Below the pieces are notes generated by a model that was not told where the DNA came from, did no database searches, and saw only the letters and a program-made list of their open reading frames with translations. Positions 16,866-24,114 of a DNA stretch of 43,426 bases are shown in pieces. The DNA comes from Christiangramia sp. (lineage in GTDB: Bacteria > Bacteroidota > Bacteroidia > Flavobacteriales > Flavobacteriaceae). Position numbers and translations under genes: made by a program. The DNA lies in the NCBI RefSeq assembly GCF_029937855.1, contig NZ_JAPYPC010000031.1, positions 1 through 43,426 of the forward strand, read 5' to 3'. Every line of letters starts with the position of its first letter. The first letter of the stretch is position 1.

Positions 16866-18086
16866 TTACTCTCGATCATTTGCTAAAATTCGTGCTTTCA
16901 ATAAATTCATATCCTCACTCAGTTTCTCATCCAGGATTTTCGCATAATGCTGGGTAGTTTTTAAAGAGCGATGTCCAAGCATTTTACTCACCGACTCTAT
17001 TGGAACTCCATTAGTGAGGGTCACTGTAGTAGCAAAAGTATGTCGAGCCATATGAAAAGTCAGATTCTTTTTGATTCCGCAGCGATCAGCAATTTCTTTT
17101 AAATAACTGTTCATACGTTGGTTAGTATATACCGGTAAAAGTTTTCCGGTTGGATTATCCCGGTTCTTATATTTTTCAATAATTTTTTCTGCAACCGGAA
17201 GTATAGGAATACTGCTTAAGGTTTTAGTCTTGGCCCTCTTTACCTTAATCCATTGGTTGCCATCAATCCCTTTTACGATATCATCGGCGGTCAAATTAAA
17301 TACATCCACATAAGCGAGCCCCGTATAGCATGAAAAAAGAAAAATATCTCTCACCTGTTCAATTCTTGGAATATCGAATTGCTTTTCCATGATTTTAATA
17401 ATCTCCTCTTTGTTTAAAAACTCCCTGTCTATAACCTCGCGTTTAAGTTTTAAATTATAGAAGGGGTCTTTTTCAATCCAGCCGTTGGCATGTGCTACAC
17501 GAACAATTTTTTTAACATAGGCCAGATACTTCATGGCAGAATTATGGGAAAGATTTAGTTCCGTTTTTAGATAGTAGATAAAGCTGTTTATAAATTTTAT
17601 GTCAATATCCTTTACTGGATAGTCTTTAAGTTTAAAATAAGACGAGATGAATGCAGCTAAGTGTTTTTTCGTTGTTTTATAACGTTGGAGCGTTCTAAAG
17701 GAATAGTCCTTTCCAACCAGCCTGTCCATTCTCGTATTGTGCTCATCAAACATTTCAAGTATGGATTTCTGAGTATTAGAATTACCTAAATAGACATTCT
17801 TAATAACCGTCACATTGATATCGTCCTGTCTGTCCAATAGCTTTTGATGGATTTCATGAACCCGGTTACGCATTATATCCAAATTTCTATTAATGATCTT
17901 AGCTTCTGAAGAATACCCTCTAACCATATTACCTTTAGAATTCCATTTCGTTAAATCTACCTTTCTCATAGCACTAATCTCTGCTCTTTTACCATTGTAG
18001 GTAACTCGCATATATATTGGAACTTTTCCCTGCTTATCTATTTTATTTCTTTTGATATAGAATAGAACTGACAATAAGTGTTGCAT
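16866..18086 (-). CDS. Tyrosine recombinase / integrase (IntDOT/IntN1-like)
   Basis: Catalyses integration and excision of the element. The 406-residue protein has an N-terminal arm-binding domain (about 5-90), a SAM-like core-binding domain (about 105-210) and a catalytic domain (about 225-390). It retains HMARHTF with His345 and Arg348, His372 in LGHRS, and nucleophile Tyr381. The first catalytic arginine is replaced by Ala258 in TGLAYVD; loss of that arginine is known in Bacteroides integrases such as IntDOT. The gene is transcribed away from tRNA-Leu, with its 5' end 236 bases from the tRNA. NBU1 integrates at a tRNA-Leu 3' end, so the same target is plausible. Confidence 0.93.
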   Translation of the reverse strand: MQHLLSVLFYIKRNKIDKQGKVPIYMRVTYNGKRAEISAMRKVDLTKWNSKGNMVRGYSSEAKIINRNLDIMRNRVHEIHQKLLDRQDDINVTVIKNVYLGNSNTQKSILEMFDEHNTRMDRLVGKDYSFRTLQRYKTTKKHLAAFISSYFKLKDYPVKDIDIKFINSFIYYLKTELNLSHNSAMKYLAYVKKIVRVAHANGWIEKDPFYNLKLKREVIDREFLNKEEIIKIMEKQFDIPRIEQVRDIFLFSCYTGLAYVDVFNLTADDIVKGIDGNQWIKVKRAKTKTLSSIPILPVAEKIIEKYKNRDNPTGKLLPVYTNQRMNSYLKEIADRCGIKKNLTFHMARHTFATTVTLTNGVPIESVSKMLGHRSLKTTQHYAKILDEKLSEDMNLLKARILANDRE

Positions 18087-18170
18087 AACCTGAGTATTTT
18101 GTTTCTAAGATATGCAATTATTTTAAATTTAAAATCTTATAAAACACTGTATATCAACGTTTTTAACACC

Positions 18171-18211
18171 ATTCGGTGACCTATTTTTTGATTCCCAAAA
18201 GGTCACCGAAT
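18171..18211. promoter_or_regulatory. 12-bp perfect inverted repeat upstream of integrase
   Basis: ATTCGGTGACCT at 18171-18182 and AGGTCACCGAAT at 18200-18211 are perfect arms with a 17-base spacer. They lie about 85 bases upstream of the integrase start and 111 from the tRNA end. No T-tract follows, so an operator, an excisionase or integrase arm site, or a recombination site is more likely than a terminator. The GGTGA core recurs in the dyad at 16829-16848. Confidence 0.6.
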
Positions 18212-18264
18212 AGGACACCTTTTAGATGTATTCAATTGATATTATATGATGTCAGGAAAAATAA

Positions 18265-18298
18265 AAAACCCCGTAAACAGTGAAGTTTACGGGGTTTT
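18265..18298. terminator. Terminator of tRNA-Leu (bidirectional hairpin)
   Basis: Perfect 14-bp stem: AAAACCCCGTAAAC at 18265-18278 pairs with GTTTACGGGGTTTT at 18285-18298 across the loop AGTGAA. A- and T-tracts on both sides allow termination in either direction. It lies 24 bases beyond the tRNA 3' end on the minus strand. Confidence 0.88.
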
Positions 18299-18321
18299 GA
18301 TGTAATTTGATACGTTAAAAG

Positions 18322-18403
18322 TACTCGAGGCGGGAATCGAACCCGCACTCCCGAAAGAACTGGATTTTGAATCCAGCGCGTCTACCAATTCCGCCACTCG
18401 AGC
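18322..18403 (-). tRNA. tRNA-Leu (anticodon CAA)
   Basis: The minus strand folds as a class II tRNA: a 7-bp acceptor stem (GCTCGAG with CTCGAGT, G.U at the first pair), D arm GGCGGAATTGGTAGACGC, anticodon arm CTGGA-TTCAAAA-TCCAG with anticodon CAA, long variable arm TTCTTTCGGGAG, and T arm GCGGGTTCGATTCCCGC. The discriminator base is A. CCA is not encoded. It borders the integrase side of the element. Confidence 0.95.
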
Positions 18404-18413
18404 TAGTGGATGG

Positions 18414-18421
18414 CAAAAATA
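18414..18421 (-). promoter_or_regulatory. Candidate -7 box for tRNA-Leu
   Basis: On the minus strand the sequence TATTTTTG matches the Bacteroidota TAnnTTTG box, 10 bases before the tRNA 5' end. No clear TTG -33 element was found at the expected spacing. Confidence 0.45.
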
Positions 18422-18618
18422 TAAAAAAATTGGTTCAGAAAAATGAAATAGCAAATTATTTATCTGAAGATAAAATTGTGAATTATATAATAGAAGTCGA
18501 TTTTTTCAAACAGAGAATGTTTTACCAAAAATTCGATTACGATAATTTATATCACCACGCAAATCTTGCCAACAGGAGGAATTAATTATAATTAAATGGG
18601 ACGCATTTTACAAAAAAC

Positions 18619-19419
18619 TTATATTGAGATTACTCCCCCCGTAAGACACTTGGCCACAAGTTGTGGGGTATTGCCACAACCACTTTTTTCAAGTATATTT
18701 TTCCTGTGGGTTTTAATGGTATGTGGTGAAAGATTTAAAGCACTCGCAATTTCATTTGCATTACGTCCTTTAGCCAACTCACTCAAAATCTCTTTTTCTC
18801 TTTCAGATAAAAGATCTTTGAGATTTTCATTTTTAAATTCTGAAAATTTGGGATCAAAACAACCATGCGAGGTATTGATATTATAATATGACTCCCCGTT
18901 TGAAAGATTTATAAATGAAACATCCTTTGTACTGGCAGCTCTCAAATGCGAAATATCTGAGTGTACACTGAATACATGTTGAAATATTCCATCTTCTGTA
19001 ATTGAAAGGGGTGTTGCTTGCTGTAAAATAGTACGAATTTTGCCATGAGCATCTTCCATCTGGTAAGTATAAAGAACTTTATATGAAAGTATTTCTTCAG
19101 AATCGAGAAATCTCAGGTAGAAATCCCGAATCACGTTTTCTTTTTTTTGGATATTTTCAATTTCACCGGGTAGAGCGGTTTTAAGCAGATCCTGCATGCT
19201 TACATTTTCACTATCTATCCCAATAAAATCTTCTACTGAATTGGAAACAAGATCCAATTCAAGATTATGAAAGTTGATTATATAATAATAAGATCGCCCG
19301 GGAGCGAAAAATGCGGCAAGCTGTTTAAACTGTTCCGAAGCATCGTACTCCTGGTTATTTTTTATCTTTTCAGAATATTCTTTTTTCCAGTAATCTGAGA
19401 TTTCTCTGAATTGATTCAT
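18619..19419 (-). CDS. LuxR-type transcriptional regulator with PAS-like sensor (paralog 1)
   Basis: The C terminus is a LuxR/GerE helix-turn-helix (LLSEREKEILSELAKGRN, then ASALNLSPHTIKTHRKNIL, about 200-262 of 266). The N-terminal 190 residues look PAS-like (SYYYIINFHNLELDLVSNSVEDFIGID), suggesting a cytoplasmic ligand or partner sensor without receiver phosphorylation. There is no membrane helix. The frame extends to 19464, but ATG 19419 is chosen because it gives MNQFREISDYWKKEYS, which aligns with the start of the paralog at 20553. The two genes are tandem and similar along their whole length. The signal is unknown. Confidence 0.85.
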   Translation of the reverse strand: MNQFREISDYWKKEYSEKIKNNQEYDASEQFKQLAAFFAPGRSYYYIINFHNLELDLVSNSVEDFIGIDSENVSMQDLLKTALPGEIENIQKKENVIRDFYLRFLDSEEILSYKVLYTYQMEDAHGKIRTILQQATPLSITEDGIFQHVFSVHSDISHLRAASTKDVSFINLSNGESYYNINTSHGCFDPKFSEFKNENLKDLLSEREKEILSELAKGRNANEIASALNLSPHTIKTHRKNILEKSGCGNTPQLVAKCLTGGVISI

Positions 19420-19740
19420 TTTTTGAAAGTTAAACAATCTCCAATATAAGTAATTCGCCATCAAAATAAAAAGCAGTCAATGACCACTTTTATTAAGCGG
19501 ATTAAAATTATTCTATTCAGCAGAAATCGAATTTAATTCTGAAGAGCTTAAGGGTAAGAATAAGCATCTTATTTTTTCCGGATATTGCTCTTGAATTTTT
19601 TTTAAAGGAGCCGTAGGAACCTTATAATAGTTTGAAATCTTCTCCTAATACATCCTTCAACGATCTAAATCAGGTTTTAGATTTTGGCAAAATATAGGTG
19701 GATTGACAAAATTCCAAGACGTGTTCCGAAGCCTTAGCTA
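19420..19740. other. Spacer between the two LuxR paralogs
   Basis: These 321 bases hold no convincing gene. A weak hairpin at 19469-19491 (AAAAG..GTCA with TGAC..CTTTT) might end transcription from the upstream paralog. The length suggests paralog 1 has its own promoter. Confidence 0.4.
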
Positions 19741-20553
19741 TTAACCCAGACTTGGAGAAATGATGCCATTAATAAGGCACTTTGCCACTAACTCTGTGGT
19801 GTTTGTGCAGCCGCTTTTCTGTAGAATATTTCTTCGGTGGGTTTTAATGGTATGATGGGAGAGATTCAGCTCCCTGGCAATTTGTTCTGCATTTAAGCCT
19901 CTGGAAAATTTTACAACTATCTGCTTCTCCCTTTCAGAAATAAGTTCAGATAGATCATTATTACCGTCATGACAGGCCCGGGGATCAAACTTTCCCCTAG
20001 CGACATCTACATTAAAATAAGATTTTTTGCCCTCTATATTAATAAACGATACCGCATTGGTACTGCTCACTTTCAAATGAGAAACATCAGTTTGGATACA
20101 TAATACATGCTCTGGCATCCCATTTTTCAACACGCTTAATGGAATTGCCTGATAAAGCATTGTTTTTATTTCCCCGCTGGGAGCCCTCATTCTATAGGAA
20201 AACATATTCTTATATGAAAGTGCACTATCTGTATCTAAAAACGAGGTATAAAAATCACTAACAACCCTGCTTTTAAGTTTAATATTTTCAATTTCTTCAG
20301 AAAGTACCGTTTTCATCAGGTCTTGAAGTTCTACATCTTCAGCCTTCATTCCCACAAAACCTTCTACAGATTCTGAAACATATTCCAGTTCAAAATCATG
20401 AAGATTTACGATATATAAATAAGAATTGCCAATAGCAAAAAGGGAGGCATAGCGCTTAAAATCGGCAGAAATTTCAAAAGGACGATATTCCTTTACCTTG
20501 CTGGAATATATTTCTTTCCAGTAATCTGAGATCTTCTTAAGATCTTTATCCAT
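19741..20553 (-). CDS. LuxR-type transcriptional regulator with PAS-like sensor (paralog 2)
   Basis: A 270-residue paralog of the neighbouring 18619-19419 gene with the same layout: KISDYWKEIYSSKVKEYRPF at the start, a PAS-like region with SYLYIVNLHDFELEYVSESVEGFVGM (about 50-75), and a C-terminal LuxR helix-turn-helix with LISEREKQIVVKFSRGLN and HHTIKTHRRNILQKSG. The most conserved parts are the DNA-binding helix and the QAIPLSV/QTDVSHLK segment. Tandem duplication is likely. It starts divergently from the HupE-like gene, 548 bases away. Confidence 0.85.
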   Translation of the reverse strand: MDKDLKKISDYWKEIYSSKVKEYRPFEISADFKRYASLFAIGNSYLYIVNLHDFELEYVSESVEGFVGMKAEDVELQDLMKTVLSEEIENIKLKSRVVSDFYTSFLDTDSALSYKNMFSYRMRAPSGEIKTMLYQAIPLSVLKNGMPEHVLCIQTDVSHLKVSSTNAVSFINIEGKKSYFNVDVARGKFDPRACHDGNNDLSELISEREKQIVVKFSRGLNAEQIARELNLSHHTIKTHRRNILQKSGCTNTTELVAKCLINGIISPSLG

Positions 20554-20703
20554 AATAATTGGCTTGGAAAGGTAAATATAAAGCTTGTGAAAAATCTAAC
20601 GAATTTGTTTGGACCTTTTTTATTTATCCGTAAAGTTTCCTAAACCGAAAAAGAATCTCATACTGAATTTGTTTCAGAATCTTATAATGTAAATCAAGGG
20701 AAT

Positions 20704-20766
20704 ATGGAGACCCTCAAATCGAGTCGACGGAATCAAATAAATTCAGGAAATGAAAGAATTTTTTAA
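20704..20766 (+). CDS. Possible 20-codon small ORF before an isolated terminator
   Basis: ATG at 20704 opens a 20-codon frame (METLKSSRRNQINSGNERIF) ending at 20766, preceded by AAGGGA at 20696-20701. A terminator hairpin follows 17 bases later. No homology is recognised and such short frames arise by chance, so this is only a candidate leader peptide or part of a small RNA. Confidence 0.18.
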   Translation: METLKSSRRNQINSGNERIF

Positions 20767-20783
20767 TCTAAGTGGAAAATATA

Positions 20784-20814
20784 AAAAGCCTCCAGAGAAA
20801 TTCTGAAGGCTTTT
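20784..20814. terminator. Isolated terminator hairpin between divergent genes
   Basis: AAAAGCCT at 20784-20791 pairs with AGGCTTTT at 20807-20814, with an inner CAG/CTG pairing and a GAAATT-type loop. The T-tract is slightly better on the minus strand. It sits between two genes that point away from each other, so neither known gene needs it. Confidence 0.65.
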
Positions 20815-20981
20815 ACGTGACCAATAACAGTCAAAATTGAAAATTTAGATACACATTATCTGTTCTACCCCAACAAAACAATTCGGAAATTCGACCCTAC
20901 TCAAATTCCCGCAAGTATCAATCAATAATCACAAGTACCATTTATTGGACGATGCTAAGATAACCCCAAGGCTTTGTTTAA

Positions 20982-21051
20982 AAAATACCATCAAAGTGGT
21001 ATTTTAAATAGGTAATGATCTGCAATTTTTGGCAGCGTAAATACCACTTTG
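20982..21051. promoter_or_regulatory. Repeated operator-like motif upstream of HupE-like gene
   Basis: AAAATACCA at 20982-20990 and TGGTATTTT at 20997-21005 are perfect 9-bp arms. The half CAAAGTGGTATTT is repeated inverted as AAATACCACTTTG at 21039-21051, and another AATACCA occurs at about 21089. The third copy overlaps the TTTG of the predicted -33 element, as expected for a repressor site. Confidence 0.5.
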
Positions 21052-21078
21052 CTTTTATAGGAATAAATTGTACTTTCG
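21048..21078 (+). promoter_or_regulatory. Candidate promoter of HupE-like gene
   Basis: TTTG at 21048-21051, 19 bases of spacer and TACTTTCG at 21071-21078 (one mismatch to TAnnTTTG) fit the Bacteroidota -33/-7 layout. Transcription would start about 15-18 bases before ATG 21102. Confidence 0.5.
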
Positions 21079-21101
21079 ATAATTCCCTAATACCACCAAC
21101 C

Positions 21102-21689
21102 ATGTCCCAATTTTGGCTGTATTTTGAACTTGGGCTAGACCACGTTTTGGACTGGCAGGCATACGATCATGTACTTTTCTTAATAGTTCTGGTAGCTTCG
21201 TACGGTTTTAGCACCTGGAAGCGGGTCTTATGGCTGGTCACTCTTTTTACGTTGGGCCATACTCTTGCTCTTTTCCTGTCGGTTTACGAAATTGTAAGGG
21301 TTGATGCCAATTATGTAGAGTTCTTAATTCCCGTAACCATCTTGGCGACGGCTATTTTCGATATCGCCACAGCGGGGAGAAAAGTTAAAAATAACAACTT
21401 TAGTATACTTTATTTCACCACCGCCTTTTTCGGAATCATTCACGGCCTTGGTTTCTCTTCTTACTTTAAAATGATCGCTGCGGGATCTGAAAGTAAATTC
21501 TGGCCATTGGTAGAATTTGCTTTAGGAATTGAAACTGCACAAATTATAGTGGTGCTGGCTGTTATGATCATCGGCTTCCTGCTTCAAAATATACTGAATG
21601 TTTCCAAAAGGGATTGGATCATAGTCACAGCCTCCATTGTCATAGGAATTATTCTTCCCATTCTCGTAGAAAGTTATCTGGCCTTGTAG
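21102..21689 (+). CDS. HupE/UreJ-family membrane protein
   Basis: A 195-residue membrane protein with about 5-6 hydrophobic segments and the HupE/UreJ_2 histidine motifs: LDWQAYDHVLFL near residues 15-26, LFTLGHTLALFLS, FGIIHGLGFSSYFK and FALGIETAQ. Members of this family are proposed to move nickel or other divalent metals, or to act in hydrogenase/urease maturation, but no hydrogenase or urease gene is present here. The frame extends to 21015, but ATG 21102 is chosen because it starts at the conserved MSQFWLYFELGLDH and lies just behind the predicted promoter. Confidence 0.85.
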   Translation: MSQFWLYFELGLDHVLDWQAYDHVLFLIVLVASYGFSTWKRVLWLVTLFTLGHTLALFLSVYEIVRVDANYVEFLIPVTILATAIFDIATAGRKVKNNNFSILYFTTAFFGIIHGLGFSSYFKMIAAGSESKFWPLVEFALGIETAQIIVVLAVMIIGFLLQNILNVSKRDWIIVTASIVIGIILPILVESYLAL

Positions 21690-21778
21690 ATTAAAAAATC
21701 TTTAACCTCAATTTTTCACAATAATCTTTTAATTTGCAGGCTATTATTAATATCTGCTAATGAGACTTTATAGTTGCC

Positions 21779-22210
21779 ATGAATAAGAAAAAACAGCTAA
21801 AATACGATAAGGCATATTTGAGAATTGCCCGGGAATGGAGTAAATTATCTCATTGTAATAGAAAACAGGTTGGCGCGTTAATTGTAAAGGATAGAATGAT
21901 AATTTCTGACGGATACAATGGTACACCAACTGGGTTTGAAAATTTTTGTGAAGATGAAGAAGGTTATACCAAATGGTACGTTTTACATGCTGAAGCCAAT
22001 GCAATCCTTAAAGTAGCAGGTTCCACGCAATCATGTAAAGATGCTACGCTGTACATTACCATGTCACCGTGTAAGGAATGCAGTAAATTAATACACCAAT
22101 CTGGTATAAGCAGACTGGTTTATCAAATTGATTATAAAGACAATTCCGGGCTCAATTTTCTAAAAAAAGCAGGAGTTGAACTTGAGCAAATAACAGCACT
22201 CGAAGATTGA
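21779..22210 (+). CDS. dCMP/cytidine deaminase family protein (deoxycytidylate deaminase)
   Basis: Converts dCMP to dUMP, supplying thymidylate synthesis. Zinc motifs are intact: HAEAN with His70 and catalytic Glu72, and PCKEC with Cys98 and Cys101. The N-terminal part (WSKLSHCNRKQVGALIV, GYNGTPTGF) and the 143-residue length are those of bacterial dCMP deaminases such as ComEB. Its TGA stop overlaps the TTG start of the following S41 protease, so the two are likely co-translated. The nrdAB and dGTPase genes 5-9 kb downstream also act on deoxynucleotides. Confidence 0.92.
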   Translation: MNKKKQLKYDKAYLRIAREWSKLSHCNRKQVGALIVKDRMIISDGYNGTPTGFENFCEDEEGYTKWYVLHAEANAILKVAGSTQSCKDATLYITMSPCKECSKLIHQSGISRLVYQIDYKDNSGLNFLKKAGVELEQITALED

Positions 22211-23796
22211 AAGGAAGAAAAATATACACGCCACTATTACTTAGTATCGCCTGCGCCATTGGCTTAATTCTCGGCGCCAGGCTGGATTTTGATCCTACAG
22301 ATGAGCTTTTTTCTGCGAACCCTAAAAAACAAAAGCTTAACCGACTTATAGACTACATAGATTATGAATATGTAGACGACGTGAATACAGATAGTATTGT
22401 AGATGTAACGGTAAATAAAATTCTGGAGAACCTCGATCCTCATTCGGTATATATTCCAAAGGAGGAATATGCCCGGGTTACCGAAAATATGAAAGGTGAT
22501 TTCGTGGGTATTGGAGTAAGTTTTTACAAAATTCAGGATACTATAGTGGTGATAAAAGCACTGGAAGGTGGGCCAAGCGAAAAGATTGGTATTCGCGGTG
22601 GAGATAGAATTCTATATGCCAATGGTGAAAAACTATTTGATCGGGAAATAAGTGATGACTCCATTACCACTCAACTTAAGGGTAAGGCAAATACAAAAGT
22701 TACCCTAAAGGTTTTAAGAAAAGGAATTAAAGACCTGCTCACTTTTAAACTGAAACGCGGAAAAGTTCCTCTTAAAAGCCTTGATGCTTCTTATATGCTT
22801 ACTGAAGATTTAGGCTACATTAAAATAGACCGTTTTTCTGAAACCACTTATGAAGAATTTAGCGAGTCAATTAAAGACCTGAAGCGAAATGGAGCAAAAC
22901 AAATAGCTCTGGATCTTAGAAACAATCCCGGCGGGTACCTTTCAGAAGCCATCAACATTGCCGATGAATTTATTAAAGACGATAAACTCATCCTCTTCAC
23001 CAAAAATAAAAGCGGAGCTATTGAAGAAACCTATGCGCAAAAAAAAGGCGACTTTGAAAACGGGAAAGTTTTTGTGCTCATCAATGAAAATTCTGCCTCC
23101 GCAAGTGAAGTGGTGGCCGGAGCTTTGCAGGATAACGACGTGGGCATCATTGTGGGACGCCGTTCTTATGGCAAAGGCCTGGTGCAACGTGAAATGGAAT
23201 TAGGTGACGGTAGTGCTGTTAGGCTCACTATTGCGCGGTATTACACTCCAACGGGAAGATCTATCCAGAAACCTTATGAAAATGGCAACGAGTCTTACTT
23301 CAATGACTATATGCGGCGCTACAAAAATGGCGAATTGAATAATGCCGACAGTATCGAGGTAAATGATTCTTTAAAATATAAAACTCCGGGTGGCAAAATT
23401 GTCTATGGGGGCGGCGGTATCATTCCAGATATTTTTGTTCCCAAAGACACCGATTCTGAAAAAGAGAAGCTTACATTTTTACTTCGCAGTGGATATATGA
23501 GCCGTTTTGTTTTTGATATCCTGGAAAAAAACAGGGAATATTACAATGCTGTCCCTAAAGAAGATTTCAGGGACAAGATCATAATTACCGAAGAAATGAT
23601 CAACGATTTTGATCGGTATTTACGTACTATGAACCTGGGAATTGAAAAAACAAGCGAAGAACGCAAACCACTATTAAAGAAATATTTAAAGGCCGAAATT
23701 GCTCAGCAACTTTTTGGCACTAATGCATTTGAACGATATTTAAATGAAGATGATCGAATAATTCAGAAAGTGATTGAGTTGTCCAGGGAAAAATAA
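22207..23796 (+). CDS. S41-family C-terminal processing peptidase (CtpA-like)
   Basis: Periplasmic serine protease with a Ser/Lys dyad: Ser298 in NSASASE and Lys323 in RRSYGKG, 25 residues apart as in CtpA. An N-terminal membrane anchor or signal (LLLSIACAIGLILGARL, about 9-25) is followed by a helical region, a PDZ domain (about 90-170, GDFVGIGVSFY) and the protease core (about 190-385). A C-terminal extension runs to residue 529. The start is TTG at 22207, overlapping the deaminase stop; the frame is closed by a stop at 22183 and has no upstream ATG or GTG. Coupling to the deaminase gene looks likely. Confidence 0.92.
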   Translation: MKGRKIYTPLLLSIACAIGLILGARLDFDPTDELFSANPKKQKLNRLIDYIDYEYVDDVNTDSIVDVTVNKILENLDPHSVYIPKEEYARVTENMKGDFVGIGVSFYKIQDTIVVIKALEGGPSEKIGIRGGDRILYANGEKLFDREISDDSITTQLKGKANTKVTLKVLRKGIKDLLTFKLKRGKVPLKSLDASYMLTEDLGYIKIDRFSETTYEEFSESIKDLKRNGAKQIALDLRNNPGGYLSEAINIADEFIKDDKLILFTKNKSGAIEETYAQKKGDFENGKVFVLINENSASASEVVAGALQDNDVGIIVGRRSYGKGLVQREMELGDGSAVRLTIARYYTPTGRSIQKPYENGNESYFNDYMRRYKNGELNNADSIEVNDSLKYKTPGGKIVYGGGGIIPDIFVPKDTDSEKEKLTFLLRSGYMSRFVFDILEKNREYYNAVPKEDFRDKIIITEEMINDFDRYLRTMNLGIEKTSEERKPLLKKYLKAEIAQQLFGTNAFERYLNEDDRIIQKVIELSREK

Positions 23797-23811
23797 TACT
23801 TTGGAATTCTG

Positions 23812-24114
23812 ATGGAAAATTTTTTACAATATCTATCGGCGATTTGGCCCCTAGCACCTTTATTCCTGTTCATTATCGCCATCTCATTCAGACTCCTGGA
23901 TAATAGCACTTATCTTTTTCTCAAAAAGGATATTCTGGTTAATTCTTCTAATGTTTCAAGAAACCTTCTAAAAAAACAAATAGCTTCCAGCGATGATACT
24001 CAGTTTAAAAAACAGTTAAAACGTGCCTTATTATTTAGAAATCTCCAGCAGAGTTTCATGATAATGGCTGTGGCTACACTTCCCCTGAGTTTTATATTAT
24101 ACTTTTTAAGATAG
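23812..24114 (+). CDS. Small membrane protein, function unknown
   Basis: A 100-residue protein with hydrophobic segments at each end (WPLAPLFLFIIAISFRLL, about 12-29; SFMIMAVATLPLSFILYFL, about 80-99) and a basic, hydrophilic middle (KKQIASSDDTQFKKQLKRAL). It starts 15 bases after the S41 protease gene and is probably in the same operon. Its last 9 bases overlap the convergent oxidoreductase gene. No family recognised. Confidence 0.7.
   Translation: MENFLQYLSAIWPLAPLFLFIIAISFRLLDNSTYLFLKKDILVNSSNVSRNLLKKQIASSDDTQFKKQLKRALLFRNLQQSFMIMAVATLPLSFILYFLR

Noticed and set aside
18367-18585. 72-codon open frame on the plus strand
   Set aside because: Its start lies inside tRNA-Leu on the opposite strand and its composition is that of AT-rich non-coding DNA.
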